Origin: Tipula vernalis
Taxonomy: Eukaryota; Arthropoda; Insecta; Diptera; Tipulidae
DNA: 64,000 nucleotides
Reading direction: 5' to 3'
Assembly (NCBI GenBank): GCA_958295665.1
Contig: OY282559.1
Location: forward strand, 262,478,961 to 262,542,960
Both the position numbers and the translations under genes were made by a program. The first letter of the stretch is position 1, and each line of letters opens with the position of its first letter. The notes beneath the pieces are model-generated. The model searched no databases. It worked only from the letters and a program-made list of their open reading frames with translations, and had not been told where the DNA came from. Positions 46,744 through 57,835 of this stretch are shown piece after piece.

Positions 46744-48130
46744 CACATCATCACCTCCAAAAAAAATTTACCACATTTTCATTTCGTTTGTATAACCATT
46801 TTTATATAAAATACATTATTGAATTTAACAATTTAAAACGGGTAAATTCCTTTTCACTACAGATAATCCTTGCTTGCGGTTTGTTGACTGGTCCCGCGTG
46901 GTAGTCCGCAGAGCTCTCCGTACATCCACCTGACCGACGTAACCTAAAAATAAATATAATTCCCGAAATGAAACTGCAAAAAGAAATACACCCACTCTAC
47001 AGATTAACAAATCTAATGTACCGAACTTCGATACACAAATAAACAAATGGTCATACAACCTCAAAAAAAAATGATAATATTACAAAAAAATATAAATGTT
47101 GCCGCTATCCCGTTATTCGTTCTGCCTAACTCGTTGCAATCCACGCTCTCTGGAAGGTCCCCTGATACTCGCCAGCGCCCGACAATCTATACCACTGCGT
47201 ATGGAAAAGTTGCCTCACGTTCGGTCCCGTTCCGACACTTTCGAATTTGATGTTTTTAATCGCTGTGAGTATCCCGATGATAGACTGGATTTTTTTTTTG
47301 TGCGGTTATTTCCTCTTGCCAACAAAATCCAACAATTCGTAAATATATTCTTTTGTATTATAAATACACCACTATAACCGTAATGACTTATTATGTTTAA
47401 ACGAAATCAGTTTAATTATGATGTTGATTCGTTCTTAACAGCCACAAAAAAAACAAATCCACTCAAAAGGGGCAACAATTTTCGGTCGACGTGGTGGTTT
47501 TTTCCAATTCCAATTTTATTTCTTTTTCGTTGTTTGGTCTCGTTATCCAAATCGCTTTACAATTTTTATTCTTGTTGTCGAACCGCTCGCCTTGAAATTT
47601 CACACCAAAAAGACCCGATTTTCTCCCAAAATCCAGGTTCCTAACTTTTATTCTTGTTATTTTTTTTTCTCTTTCCTATCTGTCACAAATACCGCGTCCA
47701 TCTATCACAATTTTTTTTGTCGTCAATCTGTGAAATAACGTCTAACCATCTATGATTCACGATTACTACTACTATATAAAAAAAAGCCTATTAAGGTGCG
47801 TTACCAAATTGCATTTTTGTGTTTGTTTCTTAACTTATTTTTTTAAATTTAATTTTTTTTTTTGTTTCGTCCGGATCACGATAACGATACAATCGTTACA
47901 AGCCCCTTAGTCCGCAAAAACCAGAACAAAAAAAAAATCGCCTGTCTGGACGTCTGGATGTCTGGATGTCTGTACCCATGGTATTTCGAGAACGGCTCGT
48001 CCGATTTGGATTTTTTTTCGCCAATCTGTTTCTATGATCAAGGCGGAGATTTGAAAAGCTTTTGGAAACTGTACATCAAGAGGGTGAGGTAATTTTTTAT
48101 TTATGCTTGTTTGATTATTCAATTGTGCTT
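46480..48130. other. Non-coding with a (CA)n microsatellite
   Basis: (CA)n at 46,711-46,740. Otherwise no protein family found. A CTGGACGTCTGGATGTCTGG tract at 47,946 starts a region of near-repeated G/T-rich words. Confidence 0.5.
46711..46740. repeat. (CA)15 microsatellite
   Basis: Uninterrupted dinucleotide run. Confidence 0.95.
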
Positions 48131-48480
48131 TGAATTTGGGGTTGATATGAAAGATAAGTTAGGGCTCAAATTGCAGGTTGAGTTGAAGTTGAGTTAGAGA
48201 TGAAATATTTACGAATTTTTTTATAATCCTGGTATTAAATTTGGGGTTGATATGAAGATTAAGTTAGGGGTCAATTTGCGGGTTGAGTTGAAGTTAAGTT
48301 GGAGTTGAGTTGGGGTTGGATAGGATATATCGAGTTGTTGACCAATTTTTGATATAAGCTGGTTTGAGGATTGAGTTTGGCGTAGAGTTTGCGGTTGAGT
48401 TGAAGGTTAAGTTCGGTTGCGGTTGCGAGTTGAATTAGGATTCCTTTGCGGTTTAGTTGGTGTTGGATTAGGGTTTAGTG
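48130..48480. repeat. GTTGAGTTGAAGTTGAG-type minisatellite
   Basis: Degenerate repeat built from GAGTTGAAGTT, GGGTTGA and AAGTTAGG words. Similar words recur at 57,720-57,790 on the other side of the transposon block. Confidence 0.75.
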
Positions 48481-48501
48481 AGCAGTTGAGCAATTTGTAT
48501 G

Positions 48502-48600
48502 CAGGAAAACCTCATTACAACGGAAATCGACGGGACCAAAAAAGTTGTCCGTTGTAGTGAGGTGTCCGTTAAACTGAGGATTTGTGATTTTTTTTTTTAA
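48502..48600 (+). repeat. Tigger/pogo-like terminal sequence, left
   Basis: CAGGAAAACCTCATTACAAC then CGGAAATCGACGGGACC resembles Tigger/pogo TIRs. It folds back internally: CCTCATTACAACGGA pairs with TCCGTTGTAGTGAGG with one mismatch. Confidence 0.5.
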
Positions 48601-49654
48601 ATTTTACATATTGGAATTCTAAATCTTATCCGCACTCTAAAAAGGTTTTGATGTAAAATTACCTCGAAAATCGGTGACAACAGAATACCAACGACAATCA
48701 TGGTAAAATTACTCTCTAATAGTATTTCGAAAGAATTGCGCATTGATATGCAAACAATATTTGCACAATAAAAGAGTTATTTTATACAAAAAAAGAGTAA
48801 AATATGCATGGACATTTTACAACCAGATACGTACATTTTGTCTGAATTTTCAACTACAGTTGTAAATTTACACTTATTAATAGTAAAATCACCTGGAAAA
48901 TTACTCGTTAAGATGTAAATTATTTATAAAATTTACATATAAAAGCCTAATTTTTCAAAAATTGTCAACCTTTTGGTGTAAATTTACATGTAGTTCTGTG
49001 AAATTGCATATATCCATGCTTAAAATTACAGGATTCAGTTGCAAAATTAAGACCAAATTTATACTTTTGATGTACATTTTCAAAGCAGATTTCCTCATTA
49101 ATTGGTAAAATCCATCAGTAAGATGTAACTTATCATTCACTGGGAAATGGGATAAAAGGTGAAAATTTTATTCTAAATTTAGGGATTTGCACCATAATAG
49201 AAAATAAAAGAAAATTGTTAATGTGGTATAGGTCTTTATTTAAACTGAAAAATTATTTTGTTTAAATTCATTATTAAATTCTATCACATAGCAAAATTAT
49301 CAATAATAATAGAACTAATTTAATTTATGAAACATATACTTAGTTAAAATTTAAACTATTCAATTTGTTTATCATTTAACTTAAACTTACTTAAAATAGG
49401 AGCACCCACATTTATTTCTATTTGTACTTCTATTTTAACTAAAACATAAATATAAAAATAAATTATAAATTGAATAAAAATAAAATGATTAATTCATATA
49501 CATTTTTAAAAATAAAATGTATAATTATCCATTTCTAAAAATTTGATTATATACGTTTAAATTTTAATTATAATTAATTTTTGGATTTAATCCATTTGTT
49601 TTGTGATATACATATGTATTTAATTTGTTTATTAAATTATTAATTTTCGATATA

Positions 49655-51839
49655 TTATTTATATGATTTTTTTTCCTCTATATAGTGTTTCAAGAAAAAA
49701 CGAGAAAAAAACTCTAAAGATTGGGAAATTTTTTTGGGGTATAATATATTAAAATTATAAAAATATGTTAAACACAATGTCAATAAATCTAATATATTTG
49801 AATTTTCAAATTTTCCAACAACAACCTTTTCAAAGAAAATATAACTAGTGCAATTATCATCCGTTAATGTATCTGAAAGAAGAAAATTTTAAATATAAAT
49901 AAAATAAAATTATGCGTTTAACCTGCTTTGCAGAATGACGTTTTCAGACTTCATCTCACAAATCGATTGTAATTCTGTATAAAAAATATTTAAATGAACA
50001 ATTAAAATTCCAAAATATATCAATTTTATAAAATGTTTAGTAATCAGTAGTAATTTCTTGTAAAAAAGAGGATTTAAGTACTTCAAAAAATTTTAGAATT
50101 TCATAAAATTTTTAAAAAATTTGTAGAATTTTCAATGATGTTTTGGAATCAAAATCTAAATTAAGTGTACATTTAGAACACATAATTTTCTAAAATTAAC
50201 TCACCTATAAGTGCAAACCATGGTGTGTTTGTTGCACACGCACTACTAATTTCCTCCAAAGTTGTTCCAAACTGAAAAAAAAGCGTTAGACAGTTTTGCT
50301 TATGTCAACATTAACCTTAATTACCTCAAATTGTTTAAACAAAAGAGACGAATCCTCATTGAAGTATAGGAAAAAACATTTTATTAGATTGCAAGAATTA
50401 TTCATATTACTGCCTTTAATACACGCGTAGATATTTTTTTGTTTGCTTTCAGACCAAAATCGTTTAACTATTTCCTGTTTTTGTTCAAATTCATTTTTAA
50501 TTTTGACAGGATCTATGGCCATTAGTTGTTCGAAGTGTTGAAAAGCGAATTCCTTTTCAAAGAGAAACGAACATTTCTCTTGAATCTGCTGAACATCAGG
50601 TATGGAGCTGCGATCATTAAGGAAAACTCTCTGAACTGTAAAGCAGTCTTTCATAAACTTTTTAGCTGTTTCACGCTCTTCCGCTGATATTTTATTCTGT
50701 TTAAAAAAGTCTTGTAAATACTTTGATTTAGATTCAATGCTGCTACAGGTTTCTCCCGATCCAATATTTGCTGGTTGCCAGTTAACACAAGTGTTCTTTA
50801 GGACATCGGCTGTTTTTCGCTGTTTTGCCGGTATATTTGCTATCAGCTCTTCACGAACACGTTTTGGCGGCCGATTAAGAAACGAATTTCTATTTTTCAT
50901 GACAGTTATTAGGGCCACTGGTATAGTCGTAATAATTACTTGCTCATTATCCTTTAAATAAAATGAGTCCGGGTATCTGGATGCCACTCTATGGGCAACA
51001 GTTCTAATAATGGACATTGGAATGAAAAATGAAATCTGGCGCATCTCATCGATGAGTATGTTACCTAAACAGTTCATTCTTTTTCCAAGGTAGAGTTCGT
51101 TTTGAAACATTGTTGTAATGTCAGAAGGAAATTTATTCCACGGGATTATAAAATTAGAAAAAAGCATTACACATATTGAATTTGCAGATGATGTATTAGT
51201 CATAGCAGTGCTGGACATGCTTAGGGTATCAGTATCCTCATGTGCTGCAGAATTTGGTGCAGAAATTATAATTTCGCTGTGTTCTTCCTCAATCCTCTGA
51301 GGTGCTACTTCTTGATTATCGTGTGGGGTGATGATAAATTCATTAATTTCGAGGGGCTGAGTAAGTGATTTATCCGCAGGAAAGGTTTCATTAAAAAAAC
51401 TTGCAGAAATATTAAGCTGTTGTGTCCAAATTTGGTGATTTTCGAGAAGTATAAATATATTTTTTTCTTCAATGTAATGCGCTAATACTTCATCATTACA
51501 TACTTCCGAACCATCTGTTTCAAGTACAATTTTTGTCCCTTTTATACCAACATCGTGAGCTGAAAGCCAAATAAACCAGATCAATTTTATTTTATTTTAT
51601 CAATGGTGTGGTTCTGTATGCTAAATAGAGAATATACTAAAAATTTAACCCTATGAAAGATTTGGCATAGCGAAAAGGTTTTAGTTCAAACCCTATTTAG
51701 TCTAATACACCACAATTACTAATTTAAACTTATCTTTCTCTAAGAGTTCATGAATTAGAGGTAAAGTTAAAAAAGTTTTCTTTAGCATTCTGTCACTACT
51801 CCATACTTTTACTGCGTATTTCTTGTCCACTTGAGCCAT
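49655..51839 (-). CDS. Five-exon accessory gene with CIDE-N-like N-terminus
   Basis: Proposed exons: 51,839-51,734; 51,559-50,325; 50,271-50,205; 49,974-49,923; 49,872-49,655. Exon 1 opens MAQVDKKYAVKVWSSDRM and ends HELLEK; exon 2 continues GTKIVLETDGSEV and IFILLENHQIW. Together they match the CIDE-N fold pattern (K-x-V, DR, L-x-EL, VLE-x-DGTEV, LL-x3-W) of DFF/CIDE/Drep proteins. The rest (acidic linker, then a conserved-looking region with YPDSFYLKDN and NRPPKRVREEL) is helical and unassigned; the last exon reads ILDLLTLCLTYF and ILYPKKISQSLEFF. Exon 2 acceptor CTTTCAG and donor GAG|GTAATT are good. The intron 1 donor is AAAG|ATAAGT, lacking GT. The exon 4-5 join does not keep frame, so that end is tentative. 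Confidence 0.6.
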
Positions 51840-52115
51840 GTTAAATGTAGTTTCTTAATAGTTATGTTCTAAATGATTACTATGGCTTGAAAAATTACTG
51901 ATTATATAAATCGTTGTAGTGACTTGAATAGTGTTTTATAAAAAAAATCAGAATTATTAAGTTTAAGTATGATCGTATTAAATTTTTTCAAAACCCATTC
52001 TACATATTTAAAAATGCTTAATATTATATTATTATTATTATTACTATACTTGAACAATTGAATAAATTATTTAAATGTATGTTATATAATTAAAATTTTT
52101 TTTAAATTAAATGAA

Positions 52116-54212
52116 TTATTTGAAAAAATATTCATTCACGAATGAACATGGAGGAGAAAAATAATATTTGTTTTTTTTTAGTAAGTGCAACGGTTTTTTT
52201 ACTAGAAGTTTTTCAAGATGACAAATCGAATAGTTTTCACTAAAATTTTCGTAAAGACATAAGTTTTCGTTATAGAACATTTTAATAGTTTTTCCATAAA
52301 ACACAGCATTTTGATAGGATTTGTCTAAAAAAATTGCATTAATCTGTAAAATTTCAATATTTCCTAATTCATTGCAATTTACCAGGACAAAATCATTTTC
52401 TTTGTAAATTGTATTGAAATATACTATTTTTTTACTAACAAAACAAAAACCGTTTGGTAATGTGATGTTGAACATGGAGTCTGTGAAGTCTAAGACATTA
52501 TCAGAGCTAATGAAAAGTTGGAAACGATCTTCAAAAAGTCCTACTTGCATCAACTGATGGTTTTCAGATAGCGTTGAAGTAATATTTTGATAGTTTCTGG
52601 CCATTCTCGCAGTGGTTTTAAAATATTTATTTTTTTGTTCAAATTCCATGGTCCATAAAATTTTAAGTGGTCCGAATTTTCGAATTAATTCTGGGTAATG
52701 GTAGATAAAATGATGTTTGGGCCGTAATTTATAACTGGGAAAACAATCTTTTCTATATTCGTAATACAAATATATGTAGTGTGAGAGCAATTCTATTTGG
52801 CAATTTGAAATTTCTGAAGCACAAATAAGCCGACACATTTCAACCATTGTTGTTAAAAATTTCCATACAATATCATCCAAATTTTCAATGTGATTCATTA
52901 AAATGAGCGGCATCAGTACTAGTATGTGCCAAATTTCATAAGCATTTCCTGGAACTTTCGGTTTGTTGCCTTCAATTTTCGGAAAAGAGAGAGAAAGTTT
53001 AAATTTTTTTCTTAGATTCGATAAAGTAATATTTATTTTATCAAGGGATATAAAACCTGAATTGGAAAAATATTTTAAAATATACATTAAATCGTATGGG
53101 ATAATTCCTTCGAACAAGTCATGCGCTAAACAAGGCGGAAGACCTGGATTGCAAACATGAAAATTTAGCAATCTGTTTAACACCGAATCTGATTTTATGC
53201 CATGATTTGTATCAAGAACATCGGTTGAATAATTTTCAATCGTTCGATTTTCATCCGGTTGCAAATCATAATTTTTCAGTGACGTTCGTGTGAAATAGCA
53301 CCAATGACAAAAGAATTCAGTAGAACTGAAATTTTCAACAAACCCACCAATCTGATGGCTACCTAAATTGTCGCCTGTCATTGCAAATAAAGATCCTTGA
53401 ATGTTTTTAATTGTTTGATCAAAACAATCGAAATAATCCACTCCTTCTTTTTCTAAGATAATAAGGTCCTCTATTAAAGGTTGAAAAATTTTATCAATTC
53501 CAAAGAGCTTAACAAACTTCTCTTTACATAATAATACCAATTGTATGTTTTGAATTTGCGTTCGATATTTTATGTTTAGGTTTCCTATTAGCATATATAC
53601 CCCAACCAACTTATGCTTCTTTTTCGAAGATCCCAAAGGGTTGCATGTTTCGATAGCATCCTGGAAAAGAATTATCTCAAGTTTTTTCGGAGAAGAGGAA
53701 AAGAAAATATTTTTTTTGTATACAGAACCATCATTGTAATCAAAAAATATATTTTGTTTTTCATTTTTGCCTTCTCTAATTAGTTTTAAAAATTGAGAGT
53801 CTGACATTAACATTTTAATCGTTTCTAAAATTGGCGTATAGTGAAAAAAACACTCATTATGATAATTATCAAAACCTAAAGGTACTCTTTTGGGTTTAAC
53901 AAAAGGCATTTTATTTCTGATGTTACTTTCACGTTTAAACTTGGAACCAAATTTTTTTATTTCGTCAAGCAAACAATTGTATGAGATATCATTTTTGTAT
54001 TTTGTCAGCATGCCTATATCAGAACCATCTTGATATGAATAGAGCCGGCATGTAAAAAATGAACTTAAAATAAAGGACATAGAAACACTAAAAAATAATT
54101 TATTTTCATAGAGTTTGTATGAAAAAACGCGATTTTGATTGACGAAAAAATATGAATTAAAAATTAAACCTAGATAAATAATTTTTTCTGAAATCACTAA
54201 TAAACAACCCAA
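52116..54212 (-). CDS. DDE-like transposase main reading frame (698 codons)
   Basis: Uninterrupted frame. The first 60 or so residues are hydrophobic and probably intron read as coding; the conserved part seems to start near MLTKYKND (residue about 68) and FVKPKRVPLGF (104-114). Candidate catalytic acids are D185 in FQDAIETCNPLGS, D281 in MTGDNLGSHQIGGF and E523 or E525 in WTMEFEQKNKYFK. CHWC (302-305) may bind zinc. HDLFEGIIP (364-372) and RPKHHFIYHYPELI (497-510) look like family signatures. I recall related multi-copy proteins with these blocks in other animals but cannot name the superfamily safely. Not hAT, piggyBac, Tc1/mariner or P by motif. Lies between the zinc-finger segment and the accessory gene on the same strand. 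Confidence 0.7.
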   Translation of the reverse strand: MGCLLVISEKIIYLGLIFNSYFFVNQNRVFSYKLYENKLFFSVSMSFILSSFFTCRLYSYQDGSDIGMLTKYKNDISYNCLLDEIKKFGSKFKRESNIRNKMPFVKPKRVPLGFDNYHNECFFHYTPILETIKMLMSDSQFLKLIREGKNEKQNIFFDYNDGSVYKKNIFFSSSPKKLEIILFQDAIETCNPLGSSKKKHKLVGVYMLIGNLNIKYRTQIQNIQLVLLCKEKFVKLFGIDKIFQPLIEDLIILEKEGVDYFDCFDQTIKNIQGSLFAMTGDNLGSHQIGGFVENFSSTEFFCHWCYFTRTSLKNYDLQPDENRTIENYSTDVLDTNHGIKSDSVLNRLLNFHVCNPGLPPCLAHDLFEGIIPYDLMYILKYFSNSGFISLDKINITLSNLRKKFKLSLSFPKIEGNKPKVPGNAYEIWHILVLMPLILMNHIENLDDIVWKFLTTMVEMCRLICASEISNCQIELLSHYIYLYYEYRKDCFPSYKLRPKHHFIYHYPELIRKFGPLKILWTMEFEQKNKYFKTTARMARNYQNITSTLSENHQLMQVGLFEDRFQLFISSDNVLDFTDSMFNITLPNGFCFVSKKIVYFNTIYKENDFVLVNCNELGNIEILQINAIFLDKSYQNAVFYGKTIKMFYNENLCLYENFSENYSICHLEKLLVKKPLHLLKKNKYYFSPPCSFVNEYFFK

Positions 54213-55450
54213 TGACTAACTCATTTAAAGCACAGATTCTCAAGCCTCCCCATTTTCCAGATATAATCAAAAGAAAATAAGTTAATTAAATTAAAAAACG
54301 TTCTACAACAACAACAATATGTATTAAAAAGAGAATATTATATTTAATGACGTCATCACTTATTCACAACTAAAATCAATGGTAAAAAAAAGACAATACG
54401 TTGAACAGCCAAAATTAAAATAAATCAAAGAGAGTCAGAGAGAAAAAATTATAATAATATGCATTGAGCGAGAAGAAACCAAAAAAATCAAATCAACCCA
54501 GATTGTTATGCATCACAAATAAACGACATAAAAAACAAACATTAACTGTAATATAAATGCCTTATTTATTTTTCAAGTATTAGAAATACTATTTAAATTA
54601 AGTCACAGCTGAAAATAAATACAACATGATTAATATTTGGCGTCAATTTTTATTCCCAAAAATAATGACCCATTCAAAATAAGTTTTTGTTCAAAATATT
54701 TGAATTGTCATAACATTTGAGAGCGGTGTATAAAATAAAATAGCTCTTACTTATTATTCCCATTCCTAGATGTCACTTAACACACAAATAAAAACAACAG
54801 GGATTCGGGCTGAGTAAACGATTTGAAAGAAAACTTTTTACGTAAAATTAACATAATTTCTTTCATAGCAATGGTTTAATTTTAGTAAATTTATAGAAAA
54901 ATTATATTAAATTAATTATTATTACAATTTAGTTATTATAATAGAGAAAAGCCACCAACAATATGTTTAACCGAATCAAAAATCAGACCGATTTTAGAAT
55001 CCGACCGGTTCGATCACCTATTTGATTTTTTTTATATGTTTATAATTTAGGCGACATCTATGGTTTAAACAAAATGTCGTTAATAAACCATTGCCACATG
55101 ATATGAATCTGTATTCGGACAGATTTTTGTCATGTGGCAATGCTTTTAGAAGGAGACTAAAAAGAGATGGTTATAATTGTTTAAAAATTTTATGTTATGA
55201 CGTATTTTACAACAACAACATTCCATAAAAGTTTAGCAATAGTTTATATTCCAAGAGGATTTTCACTAAGAAATAAACATTTTCATGATTCGATTTTTCA
55301 ATCAAATAAAATTACATGTTTTATGAACATTTTCGTATAAAAATAATGTAAAAGCTCATAATTCTTATAGACTAAAAATGTAAATGAAAACAATCGTTTT
55401 CCCATATAGTTTCATAGTAAAGAAAAAATTTTATGTACTTTATTTTAAGC
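54213..55450. other. Probable intron or spacer inside the transposon
   Basis: A+T-rich, no conserved frame. If the zinc fingers and the transposase frame are one spliced gene, this is intronic. Confidence 0.4.
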
Positions 55451-56153
55451 TTAGTAAAAAATAGAGTCAATGTGGAGGCTCTTATTTATAGAGTAGGCTC
55501 TGCCTATATCTTTCAAAAAATAATTTTGATTTGAGCTAGCCGTATTTATTATTTCATAAAGTTCATTATATAAAAATTGTAGAGCGGCATCCGACACTCT
55601 AACAGAAAATTTTAGTTTTGTAAACAATGTTTCGAATGTATTTTCACGTTTTGTGCTAACAAAAGAAGTGGTGCTCTGAATTAAATCAATAGGTTCATTT
55701 TCTAAACTTTGGGTTTCTAACACTTTTAGAGTTTCTTTTTGATCACTCAAATTGCCTTAATTGCCATAATGCTTTCGAGAAACATGAGATCTGAATGATG
55801 ACCCATTTGAGAAAATTCTAGAACAACTACCGACAGGGCATGATATTTCACTATTTAAATTAATATGCTTTGTTAAATGCGAAGTGATTTTTTTTAAATA
55901 TTTAGACTTGAAATCGCAATTGTTTATGCTACATTTATATGGACTAATATTCACTACAGTATTTAAGATTTTTTGTGAAGAATGGCTCCTAAAGCAATGC
56001 ACTTGAAAATTTTTATAACTGTGAAATTTTTTTTCGCAATGCGGCTCTAAGCAAAATGTATTGCATATTTTTTTTTCCTCGATGTTCATACAAATGCCTA
56101 TTATATTTTTTAATTACACTGGTCTTAAAATCACAATTTGAACACTTAAACAT
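55451..56153 (-). pseudogene. C2H2 zinc-finger segment, likely transposase 5' exon
   Basis: Four C2H2 fingers on the minus strand. Finger 1 (MFKCSNCDFK...HLYEH) starts at an ATG at 56,153, upstream of the longest open frame. Fingers 2-4 (CLEPHCEKKF, CSINNCDFKS, CPVGSCSRIF, each with H-x3-5-H) are in the next frame; the shift falls in a nine-T run (56,068-56,076). After HYGN an in-frame TAA (about 55,751-55,753) is followed in the same frame by 100 more codons (LKVLETQSLENEP...FSVRVSDAALQFLYNEL). Two lesions therefore break what was one polypeptide. N-terminal zinc fingers of this sort bind transposon ends. No donor site toward the 698-codon frame could be fixed. Confidence 0.65.
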
Positions 56154-56639
56154 TTTAATAACTAATAATTAACTTACTGTATAGGATTATATTAATAGTA
56201 AACTTAAATTTATTAAATATAAATATTTTCAATTTTAATATTTAATTTTATTACAAAAACACAACTTCGCAAGATCAGTCACTACAACGAAATGCATTAT
56301 GCTTTACAAAGAGAAACGTGGTTAGCACAATAAAGAAAAAAAACAAATGAATAGTTTAAATTCATAATCAAAGCACTTTTACGTCAGGAGAGTATGTGTG
56401 TTACACATATAGTGTAAAATACTATTTTAAGTTTAATTTTACATACTCTTTGGTATTTGTTTGCTCTTAAGATACAAATAATACATACAACTGAATAATT
56501 TTACTATTTTTAGTGTATTTATTTTCTTATGCACAGATATCGGTTGATTTGTAAGCATCGGTTGTATATTTACACCAAAAATTGCTATTATTATGATGGT
56601 AATTTTACGCACTTCAACCCTTAAATCCAGCATTTCCAA

Positions 56640-57090
56640 TGGAAACGGGATTCTCAAATGATTTTTAGATGAAGTTCTAAAATATGCCCAAGTGGGATGG
56701 AACTTGGCTATTCCTTAATTGATTATGTTGTAATTTGACATCTGCCATGTAAATGGGATTCTAAAATGATTTTTGGATAAAGCTCTGGAATATGGCCAAG
56801 TAAGATGGAACTTGGCTATTTCTTAACCAACTATGATGAAATTTGATATGTGCGATCGAAATGGGGTTCTAATATGAGTTTTAGATAAAAATGTTGCCAT
56901 ATTCCATAATTTCATCTAAAAATCATTTTAGAATTACATTTCCAACGCAAATGTCAAATTTCATTTATTTATTTTTTTGGGCCATATTCCAGAATTTTAC
57001 CCAACAATATTTAAGAATCCCATTTCAATCATGAATGTCAAATTTCACTGAATCCGGCTAAGAAATAGTCAAGTTCCGTCCTAATTGACC
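56640..57090. repeat. Second locus of the 108-bp foldback monomer, inverted
   Basis: About 2.5 direct monomers (GGGATTCTAAAATGATTTTT, GAACTTGGCTATTCC) from 56,640 to about 56,890, then about 1.5 inverted monomers (AAAATCATTTTAGAATTACA, AACGCAAATGTCAAATTTCA) to 57,090. Same symmetric layout as at 17-20 kb, in miniature. Confidence 0.85.
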
Positions 57091-57289
57091 CGACATATAA
57101 TTTGCTAAAGGTTCAATTTGAAATGTTAGAGGTTCAATTTGAAGTGTAAATATAACAAATTGAAGTGTAAAAGTTTTAATTTCAAGTGTACTCGTAAAGC
57201 CTGTATCACCGCAAAAATATCTGTCCGTTTCCGCTCTAATAAAGTATCAGCTTATCTAAGGAAGGTTTTCATTGAAAAACTTTAGTTGC

Positions 57290-57355
57290 ATGGGACTTGC
57301 CCGTTGAAGTGAGGATTTCGCTAAATTGAGCATCCGTTAAAATGAGGTTTCACTG
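57290..57355 (-). repeat. Tigger/pogo-like terminal sequence, right
   Basis: On the minus strand CAGTGAAACCTCATTTTAAC then GGATGCTC and CCTCACTTCAACGGGC, followed outward by TA (57,356-57,357). Could pair with the sequence at 48,502 as TIRs of one old element. Confidence 0.5.
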
Positions 57356-57585
57356 TATTTAAAAGTGAGTGTTTATATGTCCAATATATGTGTGTGATAT
57401 TTAAACAAATCCACACGCATTGAACGATTTGAACCAAACTTTACAGAAATATTGTTTAAGACTTAAGGAAGGTCACTGTTACAATTTCAAACATTCATCT
57501 CCTTTTTGAGAGATGATACTCAGGTTTAAAGTTACTACAGAGGAATTTCTAAAACTTCAAAAATTGAGTTGATTTTTGATGACGG

Positions 57586-57790
57586 TATGATGGTATGAAG
57601 GTATGATTATATGATGGTATAATGGTATGATGGTTTGTATATAAGAATTGTGTGATTGGGATGGTAATAGTGATGGTGGTATGATGATAATGATGGTATG
57701 ATGGTATGGTAGTACGATGGTATGAGTTGAGAACAGGATTGAGATTTAGTTCGATCTAAGTTTAGTTGAAGTGGAGTTAAGATTTAGTTA
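57586..57790. repeat. ATGGTATG minisatellite and GTTGAG words
   Basis: Degenerate GGTATGAT units from 57,586 to 57,730, then GAGTTGA/GATTTAGTT words like those at 48,130-48,480. Confidence 0.8.
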
Positions 57791-57835
57791 GCCTGAATTG
57801 TGGGTAAGTAAGTTATTCGTTTGGTAAATTAATAT

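Larger units (their letters stand above)
48653..56608 (-). mobile_element. Multi-gene DNA transposon with DDE-like transposase and CIDE-N-like accessory gene
   Basis: Candidate ends are inverted GTAAAATTACC at 48,653-48,663 and 56,598-56,608. The same word recurs near both ends (for example 48,712), as transposase-binding subterminal repeats often do. Inside, all genes are on the minus strand: C2H2 segment (56,153-55,451), transposase frame (54,212-52,116), accessory gene (51,839-49,655). The 48,664-49,650 and 56,160-56,600 flanks are A+T-rich and non-coding. Neither the ends nor the target duplication are proven; the Tigger-like sequences outside could be the true ends or an older host element. 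Confidence 0.5.
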
